Source: Halogeometricum sp. S3BR5-2 (GTDB taxonomy: Archaea > Halobacteriota > Halobacteria > Halobacteriales > Haloferacaceae). From it: a stretch of 64,000 nt of DNA. Of the stretch, positions 11,036 through 20,858 are shown piece by piece. The notes below the pieces were generated by a model. It saw only the letters and a program-made list of their open reading frames with translations, did no database searches and was not told the DNA's origin. The stretch is from positions 682,001 to 746,000 of the forward strand of contig NZ_JAMQOQ010000002.1 in the NCBI RefSeq assembly GCF_031624635.1, given 5' to 3'. Both the position numbers and the translations under genes were made by a program. Position 1 is the stretch's first letter; each line of letters starts with the position of its first letter.

Positions 11036-11650
11036 ATGCTGGAGGAGAGCCCCACGCCGAGGCGGTCAGTCGATAGCAACCTCTTTATCACCGTCTCCGG
11101 GCCGCCGGGATGCGGGGCGACGACGCTCTGCGAGGGGCTCTCGCGGGCCCTCGACTGCGGGTACGTCTCCGGCGGCGACATCTTCCGCGAACTCGCCGAG
11201 GACCACGAGATGTCGCTGTCGCAACTCATCGCGAAGGCCGACGAGACCGACGACATCGACCGCGCCCTCGACGAACGCCTCCGCACCATCGCCGAGCAGT
11301 GGGGGACGGCGAACAAGGCGTTCATCCTCGAATCGCGCCTCGCCGGGTGGCTGGCGGGCAACCGCGCCGACCTGCGCATCTGGCTCGACGCCCCCGAGGA
11401 GGTCCGCGTCGACCGGACCCGCGACCGCGAGGAGATGGAGGCCGAGATGCGCGTCCGCGAGGTGAGCGAGGCGGGCCGCTTCGAGTCCTACTACGGCGTC
11501 GACGTCACCGACCAGTCGTTCTACGACCTGCGTATCAACACCGCGCGCTGGAGCCCCGACTCCCTCCTCGAAATCGTCCTCACCGCCGTCGAGGAGTACG
11601 AGGCCGAGAGCGACGAGGGCGCGTTCCACACGCCCGACGTCGAACTGTGA
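11036..11650 (+). CDS. Cytidylate kinase family protein with altered P-loop
   Basis: 204 residues from ATG 11036, with the fold of archaeal CMP kinase: N-terminal P-loop region, GGDIFRELA, the LID-like ESRLAGWLAGN, IWLDAPEEVRVDRTRDRE, and the C-terminal YDLRINTARWSPDSLLEIVL. The P-loop reads GPPGCGATT, so the invariant lysine is Ala28. Canonical archaeal CMP kinase has GPPGSGKST and usually lies in an adk-DUF106-cmk-truB cluster, which is absent here. This is therefore probably a paralog with altered or lost kinase activity. An N-terminal extension of about 14 residues is also present. Confidence 0.75.
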   Translation: MLEESPTPRRSVDSNLFITVSGPPGCGATTLCEGLSRALDCGYVSGGDIFRELAEDHEMSLSQLIAKADETDDIDRALDERLRTIAEQWGTANKAFILESRLAGWLAGNRADLRIWLDAPEEVRVDRTRDREEMEAEMRVREVSEAGRFESYYGVDVTDQSFYDLRINTARWSPDSLLEIVLTAVEEYEAESDEGAFHTPDVEL

Positions 11651-11703
11651 GCGGACCGTAGCCGGACGGCGCCGCTTTTCACCGCCGCCGCCGTCGGTCC
11701 CGT

Positions 11704-11988
11704 ATGGCGGATCTCAACCCGGTCGCAAAACGGATCCACAACGTCTCGCCGAAGCCCGTGCGCCTCACCCTCGACGGCGGCGACTCGGCGGTCTACCGGA
11801 TGCACAGCACTCAGTTCTTCCAGCGGGAGTTCCAGGCCGAGGGCGAACGCCTCGACGAGGCGGGCGTCGAGTACCGACTCGTCACCACCGAGGACGCCGA
11901 GTCGGTGCTGCTCGGGCGGAAGGGGCCGGACGAGGAGGGGTGGACGATGGTCGGCGAGGTGACGGCCGCCGAACGCGCCGAGGAGTAG
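11704..11988 (+). CDS. Conserved haloarchaeal hypothetical protein
   Basis: 94 residues, small and soluble, with pattern MADLNPVAKRIHNVSPKPVRLTL, then YRMHSTQFFQREFQAEGERLDEAGVEYRLVT. The alternation suggests a small alpha/beta fold. No family or function recognised. ATG start, short spacing to the kinase-like gene upstream (53 bases); possibly co-transcribed. Confidence 0.65.
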   Translation: MADLNPVAKRIHNVSPKPVRLTLDGGDSAVYRMHSTQFFQREFQAEGERLDEAGVEYRLVTTEDAESVLLGRKGPDEEGWTMVGEVTAAERAEE

Positions 11989-12011
11989 TTCTCCCTTCGA
12001 ACGGCCTCGAC

Positions 12012-12977
12012 TCAGTCGCGCGCGCCGAACGATTCGAGTCCCCGCCGCAGTCGGGGGAGTTCCCGGCGGATGCTCTCGCGCTTCAGGAGGAGGAAGCCGA
12101 CGAAGATGAGCGCGAACCCGGCGACGGTGTAGACGGTCGGCAGTTCCCCGAGGAACGCCCACCCCGTCAGCGCCGCGAACACCGGCGCGACGTAGGAGAC
12201 GAGGTTTATCTCGATGGGGCCGAGGCGCTCCAAGAGGACGAAGTAGACGAGGAAGCCGAGGGCGCTGGCGACGACGGAGAGGTAGCCGAGCGCCAGGAAC
12301 GCGTCGGTCGTCCACGAGACGGCCGAGACGGACTCGCCGATTGCGACGCTCACGACGTGCATCAGGAGGGCGCCGCCGAGCATCGTCCACGCCTCCATCG
12401 TCTCGATGGGCATCTCCGCGTCGATGCGGCGGGTCAGCACCGACCCGAGTGCGAACACCGTCGCCGCGCCGAAGATGAGCAGTTTGGCGACGGCGCCGCC
12501 GGACAGCACGTCGTTGGGGTTCGGGTTCGAGAGGACGACGACGCCCGCGAGTCCCAAGAGGAGGCCGACGAGACCCGCGGGTGCGAGGCGTTCCGAGGGC
12601 AGGAACGCGCGCGCGAACCCGGTGGTGAGGATGGGGCTGAGGCTGACGATGACGGCGGCGGCGGCGGAGGTGACGGCGGGGTCCGTCTCGCCGACGAACA
12701 GCAGGGCGTGGTAGCCCGCCATGATGAGGACGGACCCGACGACGACCGTGGCCCACTGGTCGCGCCCGCGCGGGAGCGGACTGTCGGTCGCGTAGGCGGC
12801 GTAGCCCAGCATCAGCACGCCCGCCACGTCGTAGCGAATCGCCGCGAACAGCACGGGCGTCTCGAAGAAGCCGCCGGGGTCGGCGGGCGTGCCGAGGCCG
12901 GCCTTGATAGCCATGAACGCCGCCCCCCACGCGGCGGCGAGAAAGACGAACAGCGCGAGGTTTCGGTACCGGCTCAC
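12012..12977 (-). CDS. EamA/DMT-superfamily transporter
   Basis: 321-residue integral membrane protein with about ten hydrophobic segments in two similar halves, each an EamA domain (first half begins LALFVFLAAAWGAAFMAIKAGL; second half starts near residue 165 with LGSVLTRRIDAEMP). Family members export or import small metabolites and amino acids; the substrate cannot be inferred. Ends with a charged cytosolic tail. Convergent with the upstream small gene. Confidence 0.9.
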   Translation of the reverse strand: MSRYRNLALFVFLAAAWGAAFMAIKAGLGTPADPGGFFETPVLFAAIRYDVAGVLMLGYAAYATDSPLPRGRDQWATVVVGSVLIMAGYHALLFVGETDPAVTSAAAAVIVSLSPILTTGFARAFLPSERLAPAGLVGLLLGLAGVVVLSNPNPNDVLSGGAVAKLLIFGAATVFALGSVLTRRIDAEMPIETMEAWTMLGGALLMHVVSVAIGESVSAVSWTTDAFLALGYLSVVASALGFLVYFVLLERLGPIEINLVSYVAPVFAALTGWAFLGELPTVYTVAGFALIFVGFLLLKRESIRRELPRLRRGLESFGARD

Positions 12978-13034
12978 ACCTGCGGTTTCTCGGTCGCCTC
13001 CCTCAACGTTTCGTTCGGGTGCGTGCGCTGCCCC

Positions 13035-13556
13035 TTATCGCTCCACGACGTCCGCTCCGGCGCCGCGCCGGAGGTCGCGCACCGCCCGGACGACGTCCTG
13101 CCGGGCGACGATGCCGACGAGTCGACCCTCCTCGACCACGGGCAGGCGGTTGATGTCGCGGTCGTCGCTCGACAGGAGGTCGAGAACCGTATCGAGGTCC
13201 GTGTCGGGGGCGACGGTCACCACGTCCGTCGTCATCACCTCGCTGATGGGTCTGTCGGCGTTCTTCGCCAGGTCGACGCCGAGGTCGAGGTCGTCCCACG
13301 ACACGTCGACGGCGTAGGTGAGCGTCTCCGTGAACGGCGGGAGGCCGACGGGAATCCACAGCGTCCGGTCTTTCGTCTGGAACAGTTCCACGAGGTCGTG
13401 TTGGGTGACGATGCCGACGACGGCGCCGTCGTCGTCGACGACGGGGAAACCGTTGAACTTCACGCGCGCGAGGCGACCCAGCACCTCGCTCACGTCGTCG
13501 TCCGGGGCGACCGTCTGCACGTCCGTCGTCATCAACTCTCGAGCGGAGAGGTCCAT
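13035..13556 (-). CDS. Tandem CBS-domain protein
   Basis: 173 residues from ATG 13556 (MDLSARELMTTDV). Two CBS repeats (about 5-60 and 95-150) are recognised by ELMTTDVQTVAPDDDVSEVLGRL with FPVVDDDGAVVGIVTQHDLV, and by SEVMTTDVVTVAPDTDLDTVLDLL with LPVVEEGRLVGIVARQDVV. CBS pairs bind adenine nucleotides and regulate partner proteins; no partner is encoded here. The longer frame from 13583 is possible. Confidence 0.9.
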   Translation of the reverse strand: MDLSARELMTTDVQTVAPDDDVSEVLGRLARVKFNGFPVVDDDGAVVGIVTQHDLVELFQTKDRTLWIPVGLPPFTETLTYAVDVSWDDLDLGVDLAKNADRPISEVMTTDVVTVAPDTDLDTVLDLLSSDDRDINRLPVVEEGRLVGIVARQDVVRAVRDLRRGAGADVVER

Positions 13557-13654
13557 ACGCCTCCCTACGCGGACGCGGTCCATCTGTCTGTTCCTTTTCG
13601 TTCACGGCGCAAATGCGGGTTATATTTATATTTCTGCGTTTGGTAGGGACGAGC

Positions 13655-14320
13655 ATGGCCGTTCACGGCCGTCAATCACTTCGAGACCTGTTCGACGAGT
13701 CTCCCACGCCGCACATCGCGCACCCGCCGCGCACCCACCACCGCCACTTCTACGTCGCCACCGACGGGTCGTATCGGTCCTCGGGCGACGGCGGACTGGG
13801 CGTCGTCATCGAGACGCGCGACGGTACGCGGGTGGCTCGGGTCGCCGTGCCCGACGCGGCGCCGAACAACAACGTCTCCGAGTACCGCGCGCTCCACCTC
13901 GGTCTGGACGTTCTCGCGGCCCGCGCGCCGCCGAACGCCCGCGTCGGCGTCCTCATCGACCACGACGCCCTCGCCGCGGACGTCAACACCGAGGTCCTCG
14001 CCGGGGCCGACCCGGACTGGCGCCGGACGCGCCGGCCCACGTCGCCGCCGGCCGGCAGCGAGAACCACTGGCGAGGCATTCGCGCCCGCATCGCCGGGTT
14101 CGCCGAACTCCGGGCCGCGCGCATCGACGGCCGGAACAACCCCGCACACCCCCTCGCGAACGCGCCGGGCGAGTACGCCCACGTCAACGGGCGGAACGAC
14201 CGCTGCGTCATGCCCGACCCGCCGTCGTCGAACGCCGACCTCGGGACCGGAACCGGAACCGAGGCCGACGACCCGCAGTTCCCGCCGCCGTCGCGGTTCG
14301 AGAGTCACGCGAGCGACTGA
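13655..14320 (+). CDS. RNase H-like (reverse-transcriptase-like) protein
   Basis: 221 residues from ATG 13655; a TATA-like TTATATTTATATT lies about 25 bases upstream, which suggests a leaderless transcript. After an N-terminal extension of some 30 residues comes an RNase HI-type core: YVATDGSYRSSGDGGLGVVI (first acidic residue Asp37), NNNVSEYRALHLGLD (Glu76) and LIDHDALAADV (third acid). The usual last part is followed by a basic and Asn-rich region (DGRNNPAHPLANAPGEYAHVNGRND) and a Pro-rich tail. Probably an RNA/DNA-hybrid nuclease, but the placement of the fourth acidic residue is uncertain. Confidence 0.7.
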   Translation: MAVHGRQSLRDLFDESPTPHIAHPPRTHHRHFYVATDGSYRSSGDGGLGVVIETRDGTRVARVAVPDAAPNNNVSEYRALHLGLDVLAARAPPNARVGVLIDHDALAADVNTEVLAGADPDWRRTRRPTSPPAGSENHWRGIRARIAGFAELRAARIDGRNNPAHPLANAPGEYAHVNGRNDRCVMPDPPSSNADLGTGTGTEADDPQFPPPSRFESHASD

Positions 14321-14436
14321 CCGTCGGCGGCCGGTAATCGGTAGTCGGCGTCCGCGCGTCGTCTCGGGTCGTGGTGAAGACCGAATCGGAGACGACGGAG
14401 ATAGCGTAAAAGAGAGCGTCGGCTCGTATCGCGTCG

Positions 14437-16683
14437 TTACTCGTTCTGCGCGTCGACCACCGCGACGCCCGCGAGGTTGACGATGTCCTTGACCTCGTCG
14501 CCGCGTTGGAGGACGTGGACGGGTTTGCCCATGCCGACGAGCATCGGGCCGATGGCCTCCGCGCCGCCGAGTCGCTGGAGCAGTTTGTAGCCGATGTTGC
14601 CCGCTTCGAGGTTCGGGAAGACGAGGACGTTCGCGGGGTCGTCCAGTTCGGAGAACTCGTAGGTTCCCTGGAGGATATCCTCGACGACGGCGGTGTCGGC
14701 CTGCATCTCCCCGTCGACGGGGAAGTCGACCTCGGCGTCCTCGTGGAGCAGATTCACGGCGCCGCGGGGTTTCCTCGTCCCCTCGTTCTCGACGCTGCCG
14801 AAGTTCGAGTACGACAGCATCGCCGCGCGCGGTTCGATGTTGAACCGGCGGGCCAACTGGGCGGTGTGCTTCGTTATCTCCGCGAGCACGTCCGATTCGG
14901 GCTCGAGGTTCACCGTCGTGTCCGCGCAGAACACGACGCGGTTCTTGAACGTCAGCATGTAGACGCCGGCGGCGTAGTCGGCGTCGTCGGCCGTGCCGAC
15001 GACCTGAAGCGGCGGACGGAGCGCCGAGGGGTAGTGGTGGGTCAACCCCGTCAACATCGCGTCGGCGTCGTCCTGTTCGACCATCACGCTGGCGAAGTAG
15101 TTCGTGTCGCGGCGGACGAGTTCGTGCGCCTCGTTCTTCGTCAGGCCCTTGCGCCGGCGGAGTTCGTACAGGCGGTCGGCGTAGTGGTCCCAGTCGCCGC
15201 TCTGCGGGTCGGCCACCTCGGGGTCGAAGTCGAGGCCCAGGTCCTCGGCGGTCTGCCGAATCTCGTCCTCGCCGCCGATGAGGACGGGGTAGGCGATGCC
15301 CTGCTCTTGAATCTGGTAGGCCGCGCGGATCATCTTCTCGTCGGTGCCCTCCGCGAGGGCGACGCGCTTGGGGTCGGACTTCGCCTTGTTGAGGACGACG
15401 CGCATCATCTCGCGGGACTTCCCGAGGCGCGCTTCGAGCGTCTCCTCGTACTCCTGCACGTCGAGTTCGCTGCGGGCCGACCCGCTGTCCATCGCCGCCT
15501 GCGCGACGGCGGGCGCCACCTCGAACAGCACGCGGGGGTCCAGCGGTTTCGGGATGACGTACTCGGGACCGTACTGTAAGGGCTGGTCGCCGTAGGCCTT
15601 GACGACAGCGTCGGGGACGTCCTTGCGGGCGAGTTCGGCGAGGGCCTCCGCGGCGGCGCGCTTCATCTCCTCGTTTATCTCCCGCGCGCGCACGTCGAGT
15701 GCGCCGCGGAAGATGAACGGGAAGCCGAGCACGTTGTTCACCTGATTCGGGTAATCGGAGCGGCCCGTCGCCATGATGACGGTGTCGTCGCGGGCCTGCT
15801 TCGCTTCTTCGTAGCCGATTTCGGGGTCCGGGTTGGCCATCGCGAAGAGGGCGGGGTCCTCGGCCATCGACGCCACCATCTCCTGGTCGACGAGGCCGCC
15901 GACGGAGAGACCGACGAACACGTCCGCACCCTCCATCGCCTCTTCGAGCGTGTCGGCCTCGACGTCGTTGGAGAACTCAGCTTTGAACTCGTTGACGTCG
16001 TCGCGGTCGGGTTTGATGACGCCGTCGGAGTCGCACATGACGATGTTCTCCTTCGACGCGCCGAGCGAGACGTAGAAGCGCGCGCTGGCGATGGCGGAGG
16101 CGCCGGCGCCCGAGAACACGATGTCCAGTTCGTCCAACTCCTTCCCGACGATGTCGGCGGCGTTCAGCAGTGCGGCGCCGGAGATGATGGCGGTGCCGTG
16201 TTGGTCGTCGTGGAAGACCGGGATGTCCATCTCGTCGCGCAGGCGCGACTCTATCTCGAAACACTCCGGCGCCTTGATGTCCTCCAGATTGATGCCGCCG
16301 AAGGTGGGTTCCATCGCGCTGACGATGTTCACGAACTCGTCGACGTCCTCGGGTTCGATTTCGACGTCGAACACGTCGATGTCCGCGAACCGCTTGAACA
16401 GCACGCCCTTGCCCTCCATCACCGGCTTCGACGCCTGCGCGCCGATGTCGCCCAGTCCGAGAACCGCCGACCCGTCCGAGACGACGCCAACGAGGTTCCC
16501 TTTCGCCGTGTACTCGTATGCCTTGTCCGGGTCCGCGTCGATGTCGCGGCACGGCGCCGCCACGCCCGGCGAGTAGGCCAACGAGAGGTCTCGCTGCGTG
16601 TTCGTCGGTTTCGTGGTCGAAATCTCGATCTTCCCCGGCGGTTCTTCGCGGTGGTACTCCCGCGCGTCGTCGTCCAATCCCAT
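14437..16683 (-). CDS. maeB: Malic enzyme with C-terminal phosphotransacetylase-like domain
   Basis: 748 residues from ATG 16683. Oxidative decarboxylation of malate to pyruvate with reduction of NAD(P). The N-terminal 430 residues hold the malic enzyme: [28 protein letters not shown], the metal site [11 protein letters not shown], a Rossmann motif [11 protein letters not shown], and [11 protein letters not shown]. Residues about 430-748 match the phosphotransacetylase domain ([15 protein letters not shown], ending in [11 protein letters not shown]), which in MaeB enzymes usually acts in regulation by acetyl-CoA. Monocistronic. Confidence 0.95.
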   Translation of the reverse strand: MGLDDDAREYHREEPPGKIEISTTKPTNTQRDLSLAYSPGVAAPCRDIDADPDKAYEYTAKGNLVGVVSDGSAVLGLGDIGAQASKPVMEGKGVLFKRFADIDVFDVEIEPEDVDEFVNIVSAMEPTFGGINLEDIKAPECFEIESRLRDEMDIPVFHDDQHGTAIISGAALLNAADIVGKELDELDIVFSGAGASAIASARFYVSLGASKENIVMCDSDGVIKPDRDDVNEFKAEFSNDVEADTLEEAMEGADVFVGLSVGGLVDQEMVASMAEDPALFAMANPDPEIGYEEAKQARDDTVIMATGRSDYPNQVNNVLGFPFIFRGALDVRAREINEEMKRAAAEALAELARKDVPDAVVKAYGDQPLQYGPEYVIPKPLDPRVLFEVAPAVAQAAMDSGSARSELDVQEYEETLEARLGKSREMMRVVLNKAKSDPKRVALAEGTDEKMIRAAYQIQEQGIAYPVLIGGEDEIRQTAEDLGLDFDPEVADPQSGDWDHYADRLYELRRRKGLTKNEAHELVRRDTNYFASVMVEQDDADAMLTGLTHHYPSALRPPLQVVGTADDADYAAGVYMLTFKNRVVFCADTTVNLEPESDVLAEITKHTAQLARRFNIEPRAAMLSYSNFGSVENEGTRKPRGAVNLLHEDAEVDFPVDGEMQADTAVVEDILQGTYEFSELDDPANVLVFPNLEAGNIGYKLLQRLGGAEAIGPMLVGMGKPVHVLQRGDEVKDIVNLAGVAVVDAQNE

Positions 16684-16798
16684 GCCCGAGGCCACCCGTG
16701 GCACCGTGAAAAAGCTACCGTACTGTCGAACTCCGACTTCGACAGACGACGAAACTATACTCGCCGGCGAGTACCGTTTTCGACTCGCGTCGCTCCCG

Positions 16799-17959
16799 CT
16801 ACTCCGCGCCGAGGTGCAGTATCTCGTGTCGCTCGATGGCGAACTCGTGGTCCCATCCCTTCACGGGGCGGGTGGGCCACTCGCCCGTCGCCGTCAGCAC
16901 CTCGGCGTCGTCCTCGGTGACGAGGACGGTGTCCTCCGATTTCGCCCCCTGTATCGTCGGGTTGTACGCGTACGCCATCGGCGTCTCCACCGGGGCGTCC
17001 TCGCCGGGCGAGGCGAACCACTCCCGGCCGGCGAACCCGGCCGCGCCCCCCTGGTGGTGTTCGCGCCACTCCTCGGGGTAGTCGAGGTGTTCGTAGGCGG
17101 CCGTGATGTTGTCGAAGACCCCGTCGGCGGTGCCGCCGAGTCGCGCGACGGCCTGTGTCGCCGCCAGCGCACTCGTCTCCACCTGCTGGGCCTTCGCGTG
17201 ACGCTCGGCCAGCCACTCCGGCGGGTCGAAGGCGACGGTCCGGGTGGTGCTCGCGTGCAGACCGCCGCGTTCGGCCGTCACCGAGAGCAGCGCGTAGTCG
17301 CCCAACTCCGCGTACGTCGGAGTGTAGTGGCGGTACTTCTGCGCCCGTTCGGACCCGCCGACGAGGACGACGGGCGCCTCGATGCCCCGCGTCGCCAGCG
17401 CTATCTTCAGCGCGGCGGCTACCTCGTGTTCGGTGTCTCCGGGTTCGAGTTCGCGCGCGACCCGTTCGACGGCGTCGGCCGCCTCCCGCCCGAGTTCGCG
17501 GTAGCGCTCGATATCGGTCTCCGAGAGCGGTTGTCGGAGTTCGCTTGCGTCCACCGAGTCGAGTCCGGGCACCTCGAAGTCCGCCGCCCCCGCCCCGTCG
17601 GTTTCGGCGGCGACGCCGTCGGCCAGCGACGACTCGTACCAGTTGGTCTGCCGCACGTCGAACGCGTCGGGCACCTCCTCGTCGGCGAGGCGGTTCGCCT
17701 CGATGTTGTCCGTGACGACGACCCACCCGTCCTCGCGGGTGTAGCCCGCGGCGCCGACGCCTGCGCCCGCGCCCCGACTGACGACGTTGTTTCCGCCCGT
17801 GAGCCACGAGAAGGAGTTCGGTTCGGCGAACCAGACCGCGTCGAGTTCCTCCCGGTCGAGGTACTCCTCCAGTCGCTCCCGCCGGTCGTCGAGGTGGTCG
17901 GTGACGATGTCGTGTCCGCCCTCGGCCGCGTCGGAACCGGGGTCGCTCTCCTGTGTCAT
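16799..17959 (-). CDS. M24-family (aminopeptidase P/creatinase fold) protein lacking metal ligands
   Basis: 386 residues. An N-terminal creatinase-like domain ([28 protein letters not shown]) is followed by a pita-bread domain from about residue 160. Where active M24 peptidases have Asp-x-Gly ... Asp-x-Thr-Arg, this protein reads [19 protein letters not shown], so both Asp ligands are replaced. [14 protein letters not shown] replaces the usual HG-x-GH region, as in other HHQGG members. It is probably not a metallopeptidase; possibly a non-peptidase hydrolase or binding protein. ATG start at 17959, 96 bases before the divergent ctaA. Confidence 0.75.
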   Translation of the reverse strand: MTQESDPGSDAAEGGHDIVTDHLDDRRERLEEYLDREELDAVWFAEPNSFSWLTGGNNVVSRGAGAGVGAAGYTREDGWVVVTDNIEANRLADEEVPDAFDVRQTNWYESSLADGVAAETDGAGAADFEVPGLDSVDASELRQPLSETDIERYRELGREAADAVERVARELEPGDTEHEVAAALKIALATRGIEAPVVLVGGSERAQKYRHYTPTYAELGDYALLSVTAERGGLHASTTRTVAFDPPEWLAERHAKAQQVETSALAATQAVARLGGTADGVFDNITAAYEHLDYPEEWREHHQGGAAGFAGREWFASPGEDAPVETPMAYAYNPTIQGAKSEDTVLVTEDDAEVLTATGEWPTRPVKGWDHEFAIERHEILHLGAE

Positions 17960-18055
17960 GCGTGACCGTTCCCGCGGGAGCCATTAGAAACGTTCCGGTG
18001 GTTCGCGCGTCTGCGGAGAGAGGGGTTCAAGTGGACGCGACCCCGAGAGCGGAAC

Positions 18056-18880
18056 ATGAACACTCGCCTCCGACGCCTCGTGGCACTCACCGTGCCGCTC
18101 ACGGGCTTTCTGATGGTACTCGGGGTGTACACCGCCGCCGCCGGCGCCGGCCTCACCTGCGCCGGGCGGTGGCCGTTCTGCGACGGCTTCCTCGGCCTGT
18201 TTCCGGCCAACTGGAGCAGTTTCATCGAGTGGTTCCACCGACTCGTGGCGATGCTCGTCGGCTTCCTAATCCTCGGCACCACGGTACAGGCGTGGCGGGC
18301 CGGCGCCGACCGCCGCGTCCGCCGGTCGCTCGCTCTCGCCACCATCCTCCTCCCCTCCCAAATCATCCTCGGCGCGCTGACCGTGACGACCTACGAGTGG
18401 GTCATCCTCTCGGCGCACTTCCTCACGGCGTCGATAATCTTCACCGCCGTCGTCCTCGCGTTCGCGCGGGCGTACGACCCCCCGGCGGCCGACGAACTCC
18501 GGCGCGGCCTCTGGGGGGCCGCCGCCGGCGTCGCCGCCCTCGTCGTCCTCGCCCCCCACGCGTTCCTCCCGTTCGGCGCGAACCTGCAGGCGATTTACTA
18601 CACGGTCGGACTCGTCGCCTACGGCGTCCTCGTCGCCGCCACCGCGTGGCTCGGTCCCGCGGCCGGCGGCGACGCCGGGCGCGCCCGCCTCCTGACGGGC
18701 GGCGCGGCCCTCCTCCTCGTCGGTCTCCTCGTCCTCGGCCGGCAGGTGTACACGGGGGGCCTGGAGTACGTCTCCGTCGGCGGCACCCTCCTCGTCCTCG
18801 GTCTCGTCGCTGCCGCGGCGTACGCCCTCCGCGACCGCCCGACGCGGCGGTCCCGGGGCGTCCCGGGCGGGAGCGACTGA
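18056..18880 (+). CDS. ctaA: Heme A synthase (COX15/CtaA family)
   Basis: Converts heme O to heme A for cytochrome oxidase in the cell membrane. 274 residues with eight hydrophobic helices, the compact archaeal length. Recognisable features are VYTAAAGAGLTCAGRWPFCDG with its cysteine pair, the heme-ligand histidines in IEWFHRLVAMLVG and LSAHFLTASIIF, and a repeat in the second half. Single gene here; no oxidase genes are in the window. Confidence 0.9.
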   Translation: MNTRLRRLVALTVPLTGFLMVLGVYTAAAGAGLTCAGRWPFCDGFLGLFPANWSSFIEWFHRLVAMLVGFLILGTTVQAWRAGADRRVRRSLALATILLPSQIILGALTVTTYEWVILSAHFLTASIIFTAVVLAFARAYDPPAADELRRGLWGAAAGVAALVVLAPHAFLPFGANLQAIYYTVGLVAYGVLVAATAWLGPAAGGDAGRARLLTGGAALLLVGLLVLGRQVYTGGLEYVSVGGTLLVLGLVAAAAYALRDRPTRRSRGVPGGSD

Positions 18881-19064
18881 CCGGCGCGCGGGCGTCCCCG
18901 ACCGACCACCGACGCCCGCGGCCACGAAGGGACGCCGGGTCCCCGGACGTCCACTCCTGCTCGCAGAGAGTGACGGTTACTCCCGAGAGGCGGGATATTT
19001 TCCCACGAGACGCGTTCTCCGAACCGAAGAGGTGTTATACCACGGTCGGTTACGGACGGGTGTC

Positions 19065-19988
19065 ATGGACAGACGTGCCTATCTGAAGACCGGTGCCGGA
19101 GTGGTCGCTGGCGGCCTCTTCGCGGGTTGTACGGGCGGTAACGGAGGAGGCCAGGAGGCGACCGAGACGGCCACGTCGGAGGCGGCGGCCACCGACGGCG
19201 AGGGAACGACGGAGGGGACGGAGACGGGAACCGAGTCCGGAAGCGAAGGCGACGTGGTGCCGGACAACGTCGTCATCGGGTCGGACATCCCGTACCGGCC
19301 GTTCGAGTACAACACCGCCTCGGGCGAACTCACCGGCTTCGACGTCGACATCGCGCGGGCCATCTTCGAAGAGCAGTTGGGGACGAGTTACGAGTTCAAG
19401 CCGACGAGCTTCGACTCCATCATCCCCTCGCTGAAGAACAACAACTTCCGCATCATCATGTCCGCGATGACCATCAACGACCAACGCGCGCAGGAGGTCG
19501 ACTTCTCGGACCCCTACTTCACCGCGTACCAGACGGTCATCGTCCGACAGGACAGCGACATCCAGTCCCGGGAGGACCTCCGCGGGGCGACCGTCGGCGT
19601 CCAGAAGGGGACCACCGGCGCCGACGCCGCCCAGCAGTTACAGGAGGAGTTCGACGGCGAGTTGGAACTCAACCAGTACGACCAGGTCAACGGCGCGTTC
19701 CAGGCGCTCGTCAACGGACAGGTCGTCGCCGTCATCAACGACAACACGGTCAACGCCGAGTTCGTCAACAATCAGGGCGAAGGCCAGGTCCGGTTCCTCC
19801 AGGGCGAGGGCGCGGCCGCCGAGTCCGGCGAGAACGCCCCCGACTACCTCACGCTCACCGTCGAGAACTACGGCATCGCGTTCCGGCAGGACGACGACGA
19901 GTTCCGCCAGCGGGTGAACGAGGCGCTCGCGGCCATCAGAGAGGACGGGACGTACGACGAGATATACGCCGAGTACTTCGAGGGCTGA
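19065..19988 (+). CDS. Polar amino acid ABC transporter substrate-binding lipoprotein
   Basis: 307 residues from ATG 19065 (the frame from 19032 is longer but dislocates the signal). A Tat signal with twin arginines (MDRRAYLKTG) and a lipobox ending at Cys22 (FAGC) is followed by a Ser/Thr/Glu/Gly linker to about residue 60. The mature domain is the SBP_bac_3 type (IPYRPFEYN, GFDVDIARAIF, SFDSIIPSLKNN, DFSDPYF), binding amino acids outside the membrane. First gene of an operon with the permease and ATPase. Confidence 0.93.
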   Translation: MDRRAYLKTGAGVVAGGLFAGCTGGNGGGQEATETATSEAAATDGEGTTEGTETGTESGSEGDVVPDNVVIGSDIPYRPFEYNTASGELTGFDVDIARAIFEEQLGTSYEFKPTSFDSIIPSLKNNNFRIIMSAMTINDQRAQEVDFSDPYFTAYQTVIVRQDSDIQSREDLRGATVGVQKGTTGADAAQQLQEEFDGELELNQYDQVNGAFQALVNGQVVAVINDNTVNAEFVNNQGEGQVRFLQGEGAAAESGENAPDYLTLTVENYGIAFRQDDDEFRQRVNEALAAIREDGTYDEIYAEYFEG

Positions 19989-20027
19989 ACGCTCCTTCTT
20001 TATCTTCCGACGCAGATACCCGAACTC

Positions 20028-20858
20028 ATGGCTGATTCATACTCCGGCGTGACGGCCGACGAGGGCGACCGCGGGAGCGGCGGGTTCGTCGACGACGCGA
20101 CGCTGAAGTGGCTCGGCGTGGGGGTGTCGAGTCTGTTCGCGCTCGCCGTCCTGGCGCTCGTCGCCTACATCGTCGCCACGCAGGTCGACTTCGAGTTGAT
20201 GCGGACCATCGTCCCGCAGTTCGTGGACGCGTACCTCCTGGTGCTCCAAATCGTCGTCATCGGAGGGCTCCTCTCGGTGACGGCGGGCGTGTTCGTCGGC
20301 CTCGCGCGCGTCTCGAAGACGTCGATAACGAGCGGCATCGCGACGGCGTACGTTCAGTTCTTCCGCGGAACGCCGCTTCTGTTCCAACTGTTCGTCGTCT
20401 ACTTCGGCATCCCGACGCTGTGGCCGGGGACGTTCCCCGTGCAGGACTGGGGGTTTCCGACGGCCATCATCGCGCTGACGCTGAACCACGCCGCCTACGT
20501 CGGCGAGGCGGTCCGCGGCGGCATCGACGCCGTCCCCGACGGGCAGATGGAGGCCGCCCGCTCCTTGGGCATGGGCTACATCCAGGGGATGCGAGAGGTG
20601 GTCGTCCCGCAGGCGTGGCGCAACGCCCTCGCGGCCATCGGCAACGACCAGGTCATCCTCGTGAAGGACACCTCGCTTCTCACCATCATCGCCATCCCCG
20701 AACTGATGCAGGCGTTCCGGAGCGTCAACAGCGCGACGTTCGACCCGTGGACGCCGCTGGTCCTCGTCGCCATCGCGTACCTCTCCATCACGCTGCCGCT
20801 GATGCGACTCGTGACCTACATGGAGGACCGCTCGGACTGGGGAGGTGACAGCCAGTGA
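20028..20858 (+). CDS. Polar amino acid ABC transporter permease
   Basis: 276 residues, about five to six membrane helices. The His/Glu/Gln/Arg/opine permease family is shown by VDAYLLVLQIVVIGGLLSV, QFFRGTPLLFQLFVVYFG, HAAYVGEAVRGGIDAVPDGQMEAARSLG (the EAA loop that contacts the ATPase) and VVVPQAWRNALAAIGNDQVIL. The 3' end overlaps the ATPase gene by four bases, so the two are translationally coupled. Works with the 19065 binding protein. Confidence 0.95.
   Translation: MADSYSGVTADEGDRGSGGFVDDATLKWLGVGVSSLFALAVLALVAYIVATQVDFELMRTIVPQFVDAYLLVLQIVVIGGLLSVTAGVFVGLARVSKTSITSGIATAYVQFFRGTPLLFQLFVVYFGIPTLWPGTFPVQDWGFPTAIIALTLNHAAYVGEAVRGGIDAVPDGQMEAARSLGMGYIQGMREVVVPQAWRNALAAIGNDQVILVKDTSLLTIIAIPELMQAFRSVNSATFDPWTPLVLVAIAYLSITLPLMRLVTYMEDRSDWGGDSQ

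Noticed and set aside
11521-12930. Long minus-strand frame covering the DMT transporter
   Set aside because: The translation is Arg-rich and the EamA protein on the other phase fits all helices.
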